Shown here in pieces: positions 43,207-52,578 of a stretch of 64,000 bases of DNA. A model generated the notes under the pieces. It was given only the letters and a program-made list of their open reading frames with translations. It was not told the origin of the DNA and made no database searches. The translations under genes and the position numbers were made by a program. This DNA comes from Streptomyces sp. V4I2. Its GTDB lineage: Bacteria; Actinomycetota; Actinomycetes; Streptomycetales; Streptomycetaceae. Location of the stretch: assembly GCF_030817655.1 (NCBI RefSeq), contig NZ_JAUSZM010000003.1, forward strand, positions 3,844,001 to 3,908,000, read 5' to 3'. Every line of letters begins with the position of its first letter. Position 1 is the first letter of the stretch.

Positions 43207-45315
43207 CTAGGAGAAGTCACTTGGGGTGAAGCGGTTCCCGGTGACGATGCCTGCGACAACGGCGCGATCAACGCAGGCGCTCGGCGGCTTGTGCGAGGTC
43301 ACCCAGGCGAGCTCGTCCACTCGAAGGCTGCCGGCTTTGGTCTTCTCCGTCAGGTCGAGAACCAGCAGCTGTCCGAACGGGACGTTGGTGTTGCTGTACT
43401 CGGCGGCCTGCGCCAGGTATTTCCCTTCCAGGTCGTCCCGATCACTGGTCGTGTGGTTCTTCTTGACCTCTGTCAGGTACTGGAGAGGGCCGAAGCTGAC
43501 GAGGACATCGGCTCGGCCGAGTGCTTGGTTGATGGCCTCGACCTGGGCCAAAGCACCCAGCTGTCCGGTGAGCAGCCAGTGGAAGAAGTGCTGCTGGAGG
43601 TCGTTCTCCACGGGTACCGCATCGCCGTCAGCCTTGTTGTAGCAGCGACGGTAGTCCCGGATCCGGATCTTCTTGTTGTTGGTGTCGTAGCGGCCCTCGC
43701 CGAACGCGGTAGCGGTATCCAGATCGGCTGCCGCTTTAAGGAACAGCAAGGTCTGCTCGACCAGAAGAGAGAAAGTGCGCCGTGTCTCGCCGGTGAAGTC
43801 AGGGAAGACGCTCAGCTGTGTCAGGAACCGGTTGAGCAAGGGCACCACGACGGGATCGGAGTTGCGCAGTCGGGCGAGGTCCTCGGTGTGGGTGAGACCG
43901 TCGATCGCAACCAGGGCCTCATCGGTGATGTTGCGCGCGAGGTCGGAGGCGAAGTCGATCCCGAGCTTCCTGACGGTGGTGGGCGCAAATCGGTACGCAC
44001 GTTCTACGTCGTTCTCTGAGGGGCCGCTCTCATCTGCGCCGTCTCTGGCGGGCGTGTGGGCCTCACGGCCGGCCTGCGCCGCTGCGGAGGCAATACGGCG
44101 ATCGATCTTGTCCATCAGGACCGCGGCAGTAGGGTGGTCGAAGCTGGCACCGGGGTGCTGTTCTGGTGCTGATGCGGCTCGCCGCAACTGAGCCAGCAGC
44201 GCCTGGCGCCGTACGAAGGAGTCTTCCACTGCGGGCTCAACCAGGAGGGCCAGTCCTGTCCCGTCTTGGCTCCCCAGGGCACGCACCGTGCGGGCTGCGC
44301 TGTAGGCGCTCAGGACGTCGTCCAAGGCCGTCCAGGGCTCCATCCAGACGTCGTCCTGCAGGAGTTCCGCGGCGCGGTGCAGGCGCAGGACGAGCCGCCC
44401 CCAGGCCACTTCCGCCGCGAGTTGGGGCTGCAGCCACGCGGGTTGATGCATGCCCCAGTGCCCCGCGTCCCTTCGTTGCAGCGCCGTGTCCAAGCGCGCC
44501 GCCGCTGCGGCGACTGCCGTCGCGTTCCCGGCGGTGAAGGCGAGGACAGCGTCACAGACGGCGGCGTAGGCCTGGGCGTCGTGGCGGGCTTCCTCTGCGG
44601 CCTCGGCTGCGTTGAACCATTCCCGGGCAGTGGTGATGTGCTCACTGACCTCGTCCAACGACTGTGCGGACAGAGCGGATCGCAGGTGGTCACAGCCGAG
44701 TTCTACGAAGGCATCAACGTCGCTGGCTTCGTCGGCGGCCAGTCGTGTGAGCAGAGAGCGCACGGTCTCGGTGACGACCTGCTCGTCCCGGGACCAGCAG
44801 TCCAGGGCGAGACCGAGAATGCGCGGAAGACGCTCGAGGAAGTCTTCCGGGCCCTCTGTGTCCAGCTCTTCGAGGGTGCCCCACACCTTTATGGGGCTCA
44901 CCACCTTGGAAACGGCGAGCCGGACCGCTCCCTCCAACCGCGCGGCCGCCAGGAGCGGCACGGACTGGACTGCCTCGTACAGGCCGGTCAGGAGAGCTCC
45001 ATTGAGGGGTTTACCCAAGGCCTTCGCCGTGTTCGTACTGCCGAGCAGTGTCTCCAGAGCCGAGGTCAGATGCAAGACGCTGAGCTGCCTGGCAAAGCCG
45101 GAGGAGAACTGGGCCGCTGCCTGGTCCCATGCACGATCGCTGTGGTCGAAGGCGTGGGTGATGGCCTCAGCGAGCAGTGGCGCGTAGGGGCCGGACGCCA
45201 CCTCTGCGACTTCACCGTGCACCACGGTTTCGGGCAGACCCACAGCTTCAAAGGTGATCATCTGACCGGAACTCGCCAGATCGCTCAATCGCCCGGCGAG
45301 CTGCGTCATGTCCAA
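43207..45315 (-). CDS. Large protein with C-terminal PD-(D/E)XK-like nuclease region
   Basis: 702 residues. The first 450 are mostly alpha-helical and Ala-rich without a known domain. The C-terminus has a restriction-endonuclease-like pattern: Glu in VENDLQQHFFHWLL (about 567), Asp in GRADVLVSFG (about 602) and Glu-Val-Lys in YLTEVKKNHT (about 616). It follows the ABC ATPase gene by 25 bases on the same strand and is the probable effector of the three-gene system. Confidence 0.75.
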   Translation of the reverse strand: MDMTQLAGRLSDLASSGQMITFEAVGLPETVVHGEVAEVASGPYAPLLAEAITHAFDHSDRAWDQAAAQFSSGFARQLSVLHLTSALETLLGSTNTAKALGKPLNGALLTGLYEAVQSVPLLAAARLEGAVRLAVSKVVSPIKVWGTLEELDTEGPEDFLERLPRILGLALDCWSRDEQVVTETVRSLLTRLAADEASDVDAFVELGCDHLRSALSAQSLDEVSEHITTAREWFNAAEAAEEARHDAQAYAAVCDAVLAFTAGNATAVAAAAARLDTALQRRDAGHWGMHQPAWLQPQLAAEVAWGRLVLRLHRAAELLQDDVWMEPWTALDDVLSAYSAARTVRALGSQDGTGLALLVEPAVEDSFVRRQALLAQLRRAASAPEQHPGASFDHPTAAVLMDKIDRRIASAAAQAGREAHTPARDGADESGPSENDVERAYRFAPTTVRKLGIDFASDLARNITDEALVAIDGLTHTEDLARLRNSDPVVVPLLNRFLTQLSVFPDFTGETRRTFSLLVEQTLLFLKAAADLDTATAFGEGRYDTNNKKIRIRDYRRCYNKADGDAVPVENDLQQHFFHWLLTGQLGALAQVEAINQALGRADVLVSFGPLQYLTEVKKNHTTSDRDDLEGKYLAQAAEYSNTNVPFGQLLVLDLTEKTKAGSLRVDELAWVTSHKPPSACVDRAVVAGIVTGNRFTPSDFS

Positions 45316-45340
45316 CCTCCCTCCGACGATATGTGCACCG

Positions 45341-47311
45341 TCACCACAACGGCTTGCTGTCTGCGGCTTCCAGGATGTGATCGTCCCGGAGTACGTCGCG
45401 GGCCAACGCCGAGTCTGCCGTAGTGATCAGCACCTGGAGATCGGATTCCGCCGCAAGGATGAACAGCTCCCGCAGCAGGGTGTGGGCATCCAGGTCCTGG
45501 ACCTCCTCGGCTTTCGGGCTGTCGATCAGCAGCAGACCGGGATGCGTGGAGATCCCGTTCTTGGCGCCTACCCGCAGCAGCGCAATCACCACAGCGATGC
45601 GCAGTCGCAGCCGCTCACCCGCGCTCTGCTTGCCGAACCAGTCCTTGACGCCGCCGTCCTTGACGACCCGCAGCCGGGCCGCGCGGTCGATCTCCACAGC
45701 TTCCAGAGCGGTAATACCGAACCTGCGTCCGAGCTGCAGGATCTCCTTGTTGACCTCCGCGAAGAGGACGGAAGCTGCGCTCTTGCTGTCATCTTCGAGT
45801 ACCTGGGTGCCAGCCCCCAGAACCTTGATCGTCGTTGCCTCGACAGGGTCCTCGGTCACCGCCGGAAGCTGCGGAAAGACCGACAGTGCACCCTCCAGCC
45901 GCAACACCGCTTCCTGCGCCAGCAGCCGCTCCGGCAGCTGCGTGACGGCGCGGGCGCTGCGCAGCCGCTCCTCGACGACCTCCAGGTCGTGGGTGAGGCG
46001 AGTCAAGGCTGCCTCCGCCTCCTCCAATGCCCCGTGTGCCTCGTCCTCCGCGATGACGGACTCGGACAACCGCTGGCCGGCCTCGTCAGCCACTTCCTCG
46101 GGTGTCTCGTCGTCCCCCGTAACCGGGCGCAAACACACGGCACACGCGTGAGAGTCCCGCTCCTCGGACTTGCGGTCTTCAGCGATCTCCTGATCACACC
46201 GGGGACACGCCTTGGGGTCCAATCCGTGAAAGAGCAGACGAGCCGTGGCGCTCTCGGTGACATCGTTGAGGATCTTCTCGTCGCGCTGCCGCTGTTTGCG
46301 GGCCCTGCGATGCGCCTGCATCAACTCCTCCCACGAATCCCGGCAGTTGGCGACCTGGCGGGCCAGCGCGGCTGCCTGAGCGGCCAGTTCGGCGAGCGAT
46401 ACGCCGTCGTCCGCCGGACCAAGGGCCGCAAGGCGCGCGCGAGCCGCGCCTAGGTCGGCTTCGACTTGTTCCCGCTCAGCCTGGCGTGCGCTCACCGCCT
46501 CTTCCGCCGCATTGCGACGGTTCTTGTACGCGGCGGTGCGCACGTCGTAGGCAGTCCTGACGCGGGTCAGGGTCGCCGCAGCCGGCAGATCCAGGAATAC
46601 CTGCAAGAGTCGGCCCGGCAGACCACTCATGGTCTGGTCCCCCAGCAGCGCCTTATCTCCACCTGCGGGCAGGTAGATCGATCCGTAGTACGACGGCCAA
46701 CCATGCGTCTGGGTGCTGGTCTCGTTGAAGGTGTTCACCAGGGGCTGCAGATCGAGCCGGTCCATCATGAGGGCCTGGACCTGGCTAGCGAAGCTGTCCG
46801 AACTGTTGGCCCTGACCGCGGGCGTGATGTCACGCGCCGGATCGGGTGTGCGCACGGCTTGTAGCGCTTGGATTTCTGGGGCCATCAGAATGACAGCGGA
46901 AGTGATCTCCCCGTCCATGAGGTCGAGCCGGAAGCCCATCGGTCGCCCTGCGACAACCACGTCGAGATCCAACTCAGTCAGCCAATGTCGCACCCCGGCC
47001 TGCAGGCCCCGCGGGACACCGCGCAGGCACCAGGTGATCAGCTCTAGGACACTGGTCTTGCCCTTCAGGTTCGCGGCCACCAAGGCAGTGAGCCCCGAGG
47101 AGAAACGCAAAGTCGTGTCAAAGGGACCGGGATCAAAGCTTCCAGTGCGCACGCCGGACACCCGCAGCCGATGCAGCCGAAGCCCCCGCGGCCGGGCCGG
47201 AGTGTTCACCAGCGGAAGGCCGTACGTGTTGAAGACGTCCCGGACATTCTCGACGGTCACACCCGAAACAACGGCGATTCTGGACTCCAGCGACGCCTCG
47301 GTGCCCCTCAC
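45341..47311 (-). CDS. ABC/SMC-like ATPase with zinc-hook motif
   Basis: 656 residues. P-loop ANLKGKTS (residues 80-87), a long coiled-coil middle interrupted by CPRC (about 368) and CAVC (about 391) that could form a Rad50-like zinc hook, then an ABC-signature region around QSAGERLRLRIAV and Walker B LLLIDSPK (about 592). Rad50/RecN-type ATPases act on DNA ends. GTG 47311 overlaps the stop of the upstream gene by 4 bases. ATPase component of an ABC three-component-like operon. Confidence 0.85.
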   Translation of the reverse strand: MRGTEASLESRIAVVSGVTVENVRDVFNTYGLPLVNTPARPRGLRLHRLRVSGVRTGSFDPGPFDTTLRFSSGLTALVAANLKGKTSVLELITWCLRGVPRGLQAGVRHWLTELDLDVVVAGRPMGFRLDLMDGEITSAVILMAPEIQALQAVRTPDPARDITPAVRANSSDSFASQVQALMMDRLDLQPLVNTFNETSTQTHGWPSYYGSIYLPAGGDKALLGDQTMSGLPGRLLQVFLDLPAAATLTRVRTAYDVRTAAYKNRRNAAEEAVSARQAEREQVEADLGAARARLAALGPADDGVSLAELAAQAAALARQVANCRDSWEELMQAHRRARKQRQRDEKILNDVTESATARLLFHGLDPKACPRCDQEIAEDRKSEERDSHACAVCLRPVTGDDETPEEVADEAGQRLSESVIAEDEAHGALEEAEAALTRLTHDLEVVEERLRSARAVTQLPERLLAQEAVLRLEGALSVFPQLPAVTEDPVEATTIKVLGAGTQVLEDDSKSAASVLFAEVNKEILQLGRRFGITALEAVEIDRAARLRVVKDGGVKDWFGKQSAGERLRLRIAVVIALLRVGAKNGISTHPGLLLIDSPKAEEVQDLDAHTLLRELFILAAESDLQVLITTADSALARDVLRDDHILEAADSKPLW

Positions 47312-48018
47312 GATTCTCCCGCCCCCACACTGTTCGTCACTGCCTGAGTTCGCAACCTATCCAGTCGCTCCCGTGCCCGTGCGCTCACGGAACCAATCCG
47401 TGTGCCACGCGCCGTCTCGGCGTACTCTCGCTGCAGATACTGCCGGGCCTTCAAGTCGCTGCCCCCCAGCCCGTCGGCGAGAGCGATGACCAGGGCAACC
47501 CTGTCGACGTAGTACCTGAACTCGGGCGCTGTACTGACGATGTTGTTCACGACCTGCCGACCGGTGTTCAGCAGGTAGTAGTCGTGCTGGCGGACGCGGT
47601 TGACGGTGCCCCGGCGCCGACGGAGCACGAGACCAGCACTGCGCAGGACGGCGAGGGCGTCGTCCAGTGGCTCGTACGCGCCGAAGTGGTGGCGCAGCAT
47701 AGGGTAGCGGCGGACCTCCGGCTCCTCGGAGTCCAGAATCCTGCCAGCCCACCGCAGGAGACCTGGTTCTCGGCTGCTCTCGTAGTCGGTGAGCAGCTCA
47801 TCGGCCAGGTAGTCCGGATTGCGGAGCCAGAAGTCGAGCTTTTGCAGTCTGACCTGCGTCCGGACAACGCCTACCGCGTTCTTGAGCCCCGGGTCGGCAA
47901 GGTCGGATCCGGTCGGAGTCTCGCTCGCGCCGTTGATCAGGAGCAGGATCCGTACGGCGTCCTGCTCCCGGCTCGTGATGGGGGCGTCGTCCTGCGATGC
48001 AGCAGCCACATGGTCCAC
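47308..48018 (-). CDS. Middle-component-like protein of an ABC three-component system
   Basis: 236 residues, helical, with winged-helix-like parts (VGVVRTQVRLQKLDFWLRNP; DDALAVLRSAGLVLRRRRGT). Small helical proteins of this kind, placed directly before the ATPase, are the middle component in ABC-3C conflict systems. Assignment rests on gene order and general features. GTG 48018, weak ribosome-binding site; a GTG at 48009 is also possible. Its stop overlaps the ATPase start. Confidence 0.65.
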   Translation of the reverse strand: MDHVAAASQDDAPITSREQDAVRILLLINGASETPTGSDLADPGLKNAVGVVRTQVRLQKLDFWLRNPDYLADELLTDYESSREPGLLRWAGRILDSEEPEVRRYPMLRHHFGAYEPLDDALAVLRSAGLVLRRRRGTVNRVRQHDYYLLNTGRQVVNNIVSTAPEFRYYVDRVALVIALADGLGGSDLKARQYLQREYAETARGTRIGSVSARARERLDRLRTQAVTNSVGAGES

Positions 48019-48199
48019 CGGCCCAAGGTATCTGCCGCCGATCGATCAGGAAGCCACTCGTGCCTTCTTGGGCAGCCCCCAGCCCGGTGCCGCGTCCGCC
48101 GCCCTCCGATGCCCCGGTCTGCGGCGAGTTCCCCCTCGCCTGCCAGACGGACTCCTCCGGCGGGTCCGGCGTCCGGGCCGGGCTGCACCGGCCCACGCG

Positions 48200-48352
48200 T
48201 CACTGCATGTGCGCCGAGAGGAAGGCGTACACGATGGTGGCCGTCGCGATCCCCAACCCCCAGGCCGGACTCCTGTAGGCGACCACTCCCGCCGCCGTCG
48301 CGAGGACCAGGATGATGACGGTGCGGGCGTTCAGTGGCGGGGGCGTCGACAC
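48200..48352 (-). CDS. Small two-TM membrane protein
   Basis: 50 residues: a Pro-rich start, then two hydrophobic segments (TVIILVLATAAGVVAY and GLGIATATIVYAFLS). GTG 48352 has AAGGAG six bases upstream, which supports it despite its size. Similar tiny membrane proteins occur in Streptomyces accessory DNA; function unknown. Confidence 0.6.
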   Translation of the reverse strand: MSTPPPLNARTVIILVLATAAGVVAYRSPAWGLGIATATIVYAFLSAHMQ

Positions 48353-48545
48353 GCTCGGCTCCTTGTGTGCACGGGACCTGTGCGGTCCCTGTTGCTGAGG
48401 GTGTAGGTGCGCCGGATCCGGGTCCCCACCCACCAAAGTCGCGTGATGCACGTCACGTGATGAAGATGGAGGGTTCTCCGTGAAAGCACACCTACAAGGA
48501 GACGAGAGGCCCGCCCCGGGGGCCGATCCATGAGGAGGCCCGTTC

Positions 48546-49328
48546 GTGGGGTGGGAGAAGTCGACAGGTGGAGACGAGGGGGAGCCAGCCCTCTCTCGGC
48601 GGGACTGTGAGCCGCCCGTCGCACCCGACGACCATCGCGTCGGCCGCGATGAGTCCCAGCTGGTCCAGGACGAGCAACTCGTGGCGATGCTCCGCCAGGA
48701 GGGCTTCACCGGGCCGATGTGGGACTTGTTCAGCGGCAGGCTGCTCGACGGGTGCCGCGGCACCGTGATGAAGTGGATCGAGACCGGTCGTCTGTTCGGC
48801 ATGGCCATGGACGCGGGCAGACCGGCGACTCTCTCGCCAGCGCTACGCGCGCATCTGCGGCGTGATGAAAACGCCCGCCATGACCTTGCCTCGGACGTCC
48901 TGCTCGCGGCCGTCAGGGTCTTCCGTGAACGGGCCCTCGTGGAGGGCAAGTGGTCCGCGAGCGGGGGAGCCAACTTACGTACGTTCTTTCTCAACATGGT
49001 CGCTCTGCAGTTCTCCAACGCGACCCGGGCCTGGGCCGCTTCGGAGCGAGACCGCGAACATCAGTCCCTCACCGGTGAGATCGCCCAGTGGGAGGACGAG
49101 CGTGAGGCAACAGACCCGTACCGGGCGGCAGATGCCCGGATGGACTTGGAAGCGCTGGGCCGCCACGCCGCCTCCCCGATCCGATCCATGATCCAACTTA
49201 GGCAACTGGAATGGAAACCCGCCGACATCGCCGAAGCGCTCGACATGAAGCCGAGAGCCGCCGAAAAGGCGTGGGGTCGCTTCACCAGACAGGTACGCGG
49301 ACAGGGAACCGACGGGAGGCCCTCATGA
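48546..49328 (+). CDS. Sigma-factor-like protein preceding the Z1 gene
   Basis: 260 residues. The region about 110-180 resembles sigma region 2 (RHDLASDVLLAAVRVFRERA, LRTFFLNMVALQFSNATRAW), and about 215-250 is sigma-4-like HTH (LEWKPADIAEALDMKPRAAE). The N-terminus is polar and disordered. GTG 48546 has GAGGAGG seven bases upstream. Its stop overlaps the Z1 start (ATGA), so it is coupled to the Z1 ATPase and may drive or regulate the module. Confidence 0.7.
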   Translation: MGWEKSTGGDEGEPALSRRDCEPPVAPDDHRVGRDESQLVQDEQLVAMLRQEGFTGPMWDLFSGRLLDGCRGTVMKWIETGRLFGMAMDAGRPATLSPALRAHLRRDENARHDLASDVLLAAVRVFRERALVEGKWSASGGANLRTFFLNMVALQFSNATRAWAASERDREHQSLTGEIAQWEDEREATDPYRAADARMDLEALGRHAASPIRSMIQLRQLEWKPADIAEALDMKPRAAEKAWGRFTRQVRGQGTDGRPS

Positions 49329-51610
49329 ACCACTCCGACACCCCAACCCCTCTGGGTCAGCGCGCCGGTCGGGCACTGACCATGCTCGCCGATGACATGG
49401 CTGGACCGGGGGGTGCGGACCCGCGTCGCGCCCTGTGGATGCGGAGCTTGGAGCGCCTGTCCGCTGGCGGCGCCCCGGCCTCTACCGACGACGCCAAGGT
49501 TGTCCGGTTCCTGGAACTCCTTGAGACGTCGTCGGTTGCCGGGCCGTCCCCTGACGAGCTCATGGAGCCTCCAGTAGTGATCGGTCACGCAACCCACTCC
49601 TCTTGGCCTTCGCGACGGGACGGCTTCTGGGGTGACTACCGGCGTTTCCTGAAGGATGACCAGGGGTGGGGAGAACTCCAGATCGCTACGCTGGATGCGA
49701 GCACTGGCAGCATCCTGGAGCAACTGGCCGCCCCCGAAAGCCCAGTTACTGCGCGAACCCGCGGACTGGTCGTCAGTAGCGTCGGGTCCGGAAAGACGGC
49801 CAACTTCATCGGAGTGATTGCCAAAGCGGTTGACGCTGGATATCGCCTGGTCATCGTTGTCACCGGACCGCTGAATCTGCAGCGCCACCAGGTGCAGCAG
49901 CGCCTGGAAAGAGCTCTCCTGGGCGACGGGCCGCCTGATAGTGCGGGAACGGGCACGGCCAACCCGCAGGGGCGGGCTCCAAAGACTCGTCCCGGCATCA
50001 TGCGGGTGACAACGCTGGATCGCGATTACGGCAGTATTGGCAGTGCCGCAAATCCTTGGGATTTTGTCAAGCCTGATCCCGAGCAGCCGCTCAATTCTCC
50101 GCATAACCTCCGGCGCACTCCAGTACGGCTGCTGGCGGTGAAGAAGAATAAAGCTGTGCTGTCCAAGCTCATTCGAGACCTAAGGGCCAGCAATGGGCCA
50201 CTGTCGGAGCTACCAGCGCTCGTGATTGACGAAGAATCATACGAGGCGACTGACTGGACAACAGCCAAGAAGGGGATCGGGCAGAGCACTACAGACGGCC
50301 AACTGGCTGAACTCCTCCAACTCCTGCCGCGAGCCCAGTACGTCAAATATTCCACGACGCCATTCGCTCGGGCGTTGGTTGATCCCACCAGAGAAGAAGA
50401 GCTCTTCCCCCACGACTTCGTCGCGTACTTGCCCCAGGCCGTTGAATACCTCAGAGGCCACGGGACCAATGATTCGACCTCGCAAGAAGCTGACTTGACA
50501 CGACTGAAGGTGCCCGGGCTTCACCCGGCGCTCCCCGCACGGGTCGTGGATACAGGCGATCTGGGGTCACCACCGGAAACAGGCGGCCAGGGCAGCGCAG
50601 CTTTCCGCCTGCTGAGTCAGGCCGTGGACATGTTCGTGCTTACCGGCGCCCTGAAGCTGTACCGGCAACAGAAAGGGCAATACACGTACCGGCACCACAC
50701 GATGCTGGTGCACGGCGGTGACCGACTGGTGGATCAGCATCAGGTCCTTGGACGGCTGCGCCGGCAGTGGGATCCGGCAGCCTTCGCCCATCGTGAGAAC
50801 CGGGCGCGGCTGAAGGCTCTCTTTGAACAGGACATCCTCAAACACCTTGCTGCCTACCCCGAAGCGCACTGCACGCCGGATGCGTTCGAAGACCTGCTGC
50901 CCTATATCCGAGCGGCCGCCGATCGCATGACACGCCTGCCACAGCTGATTACAGGTGCGCAGGATGAATGGCGCGCACTTCAGGAAGAGTTCGTAGACCG
51001 CGAGGTATGGGGCATCCTCGTCAGCGGGGCTAAGGTCGCACACGTGCTGCGCCCTGCCGGATTGACCATCAACTTCGCCTATACCAAGGGGAGCAGGACT
51101 GCAAAGAAGCTGATGATGGACGAGCGGTTCGTCAATCGAGAGGGCTACCGGGATCTCCTGCGCTGCTATATCGGGCACGACACCGGAAAGGCCGAAATGG
51201 TGGAGGAGGCCGAGCGGCTCGAGGAACTGAGGCGAGCCGAGGAGGGCTTCCGTACTCGGCTGCGTGAGATCGCCGTCCACTCGGTGCACGATCCTCTGAC
51301 GCCAGCTCAGCTGCCTGCGCTGGTTGCCCACCATGCGCCGTGGCGCGCACGGGCAAGGAGGAACAGGATTTTCAACGCCGAGCTCGTGGAGATCCGCAGC
51401 CCTGGACGCTGGGTAGAGCATCTTGCCCGTCCTGCACGGGCGGCAGACCGGGCTTACAACGCGCGAGCCTGGCTCCCCCTCCTGCAGATGCTGGACGAAG
51501 GACCCCTCGTCCCCCGCCGTCAGGGGGCGCCTCACAGCAGTGCAGATGCCATTCGAGCTCCCGGCCCGTGCCGGTGTGGTCTCCCACGAGCAACTGCTGG
51601 ATATCCTTGA
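49325..51610 (+). CDS. Z1-domain ATPase (reading frame broken near the C-terminus)
   Basis: 761 residues in this frame. Walker A VSSVGSGKTANFIGVIAKAV near residue 154 and Walker B LVIDEES near 299 match Z1-type P-loop ATPases of restriction/conflict systems. The later Z1 motifs (SRGLT and GRWFGYR in the family as I recall it) are altered to AHVLRPAGLT and MMDERFVNREGY, so the second lobe is divergent. After LLQMLDEGPLVP the frame becomes non-homologous; the natural C-terminus continues in the next frame (see next entry). ATG 49325 overlaps the sigma-like gene's stop. Confidence 0.8.
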   Translation: MNHSDTPTPLGQRAGRALTMLADDMAGPGGADPRRALWMRSLERLSAGGAPASTDDAKVVRFLELLETSSVAGPSPDELMEPPVVIGHATHSSWPSRRDGFWGDYRRFLKDDQGWGELQIATLDASTGSILEQLAAPESPVTARTRGLVVSSVGSGKTANFIGVIAKAVDAGYRLVIVVTGPLNLQRHQVQQRLERALLGDGPPDSAGTGTANPQGRAPKTRPGIMRVTTLDRDYGSIGSAANPWDFVKPDPEQPLNSPHNLRRTPVRLLAVKKNKAVLSKLIRDLRASNGPLSELPALVIDEESYEATDWTTAKKGIGQSTTDGQLAELLQLLPRAQYVKYSTTPFARALVDPTREEELFPHDFVAYLPQAVEYLRGHGTNDSTSQEADLTRLKVPGLHPALPARVVDTGDLGSPPETGGQGSAAFRLLSQAVDMFVLTGALKLYRQQKGQYTYRHHTMLVHGGDRLVDQHQVLGRLRRQWDPAAFAHRENRARLKALFEQDILKHLAAYPEAHCTPDAFEDLLPYIRAAADRMTRLPQLITGAQDEWRALQEEFVDREVWGILVSGAKVAHVLRPAGLTINFAYTKGSRTAKKLMMDERFVNREGYRDLLRCYIGHDTGKAEMVEEAERLEELRRAEEGFRTRLREIAVHSVHDPLTPAQLPALVAHHAPWRARARRNRIFNAELVEIRSPGRWVEHLARPARAADRAYNARAWLPLLQMLDEGPLVPRRQGAPHSSADAIRAPGPCRCGLPRATAGYP

Positions 51611-52154
51611 ACGTCTGCGATGGCAGCGTCCCGAGACCTTCCGGCCCTACCTGCAGTACCTGCGGTCCTTGCGGGGGCACCTGGACGAGTGGGTGGTCAT
51701 CCTGCCCCAGCAGACCGAAGAAGGTGCCACGGCGCAGGCTGCGGAATCCCGATTGCTGCCGCCGGCCTTGCTGCAGAGTTCAGATCTCCAGGCTTTTCTG
51801 CGACTGGAGGACCAACTTCACCGCCGCCTCGGAGAAAGAATCGTCGAGATGGGGCGACAGGCGGATCCTGACCCGTTTCCACAGGGGAAGGGAGAATCTG
51901 GATCCCGGCGAGGAGTCCTGTTCCTGCACCCGATGACAGACAGAGGCTTGAGTGGCGCACTGATTGAAGGGCAACATGCGGTGAGCCCGGAGGAACTCGT
52001 GATGGGAATCAGTTACCTGGTACCCACCGATGGCTCCTCTCAGTTGGTGAGGTTCACACCTCGTAACGCTTCCCGGGCTGAGGCTCCCATCTTGGCTTCC
52101 CCCAGCCCACTAGGGGAACGTATTGCGCCTCAGCCGTTGAGTGCTGCGGTCTAG
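51510..52154 (+). pseudogene. C-terminal part of the Z1 protein in a shifted frame
   Basis: In this frame the sequence reads AVRGRLTAVQMPFELPARAG and RGVLFLHPMTDRG, with VMGISYLVPTDGSSQLV near the end; these resemble the C-terminus of full-length Z1 proteins. The two frames join if one C is removed from the five-C run at 51511-51515, giving about 942 residues. An independent start is not apparent. Mutation and sequencing error are both possible. Confidence 0.65.
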
Positions 52155-52578
52155 CGCTCTGACCGGGAAGGTTCGCCGGGGCGGCCGGCCCGAATCAACT
52201 TCAGGGTGGCCAGGGTGTTCGCGGCACCTCTTCGTGCGGCGGTTGACGCCCCAGAGGGTGTCGTCGCTGATCGAGTAGCACCCGTGGAAGTAGCGGACTC
52301 CGAGGGTGCGGTGGTAGGTCGCGGGATCCCGCTCGGGCTGGCTTTGCTCGGCCCAGCACGACCCGGCGGTGGGCCGGATGTCGAGCGGCCCGAACTCGTC
52401 GAACGGTCCGGAAAACGGGTTCCGTCCCAGTTCGCCGAGAGCTGGCCTCCAGTGGGCGGGTGCGCCCTGACGGGAGAGATCCGCAGGCACCCCGTGAGCA
52501 AGCCGCGCGAAGTGCTATGAATTGGGCGCGGTGAGGCGGGAGTTGATCTCCCGTCAGGAGCACGGGGTGGGAGGAATC
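52155..52578. other. Gap between the Z1 and helicase-nuclease genes
   Basis: 424 bases. On the minus strand a frame (52110-52490) reads PATYHRTLGVRYFHGCYSIS and DDTLWGVNRRTKRCREHPG, which has protein-like composition, but no family or ribosome-binding site was found. It may be a remnant of an interrupted gene. Confidence 0.35.

Noticed and set aside
48200..49018. 272-residue minus-strand frame
   Set aside because: Antisense to the sigma-like gene for most of its length; only the final 50 residues, with their own ribosome-binding site at GTG 48352, are credible as a small membrane protein.
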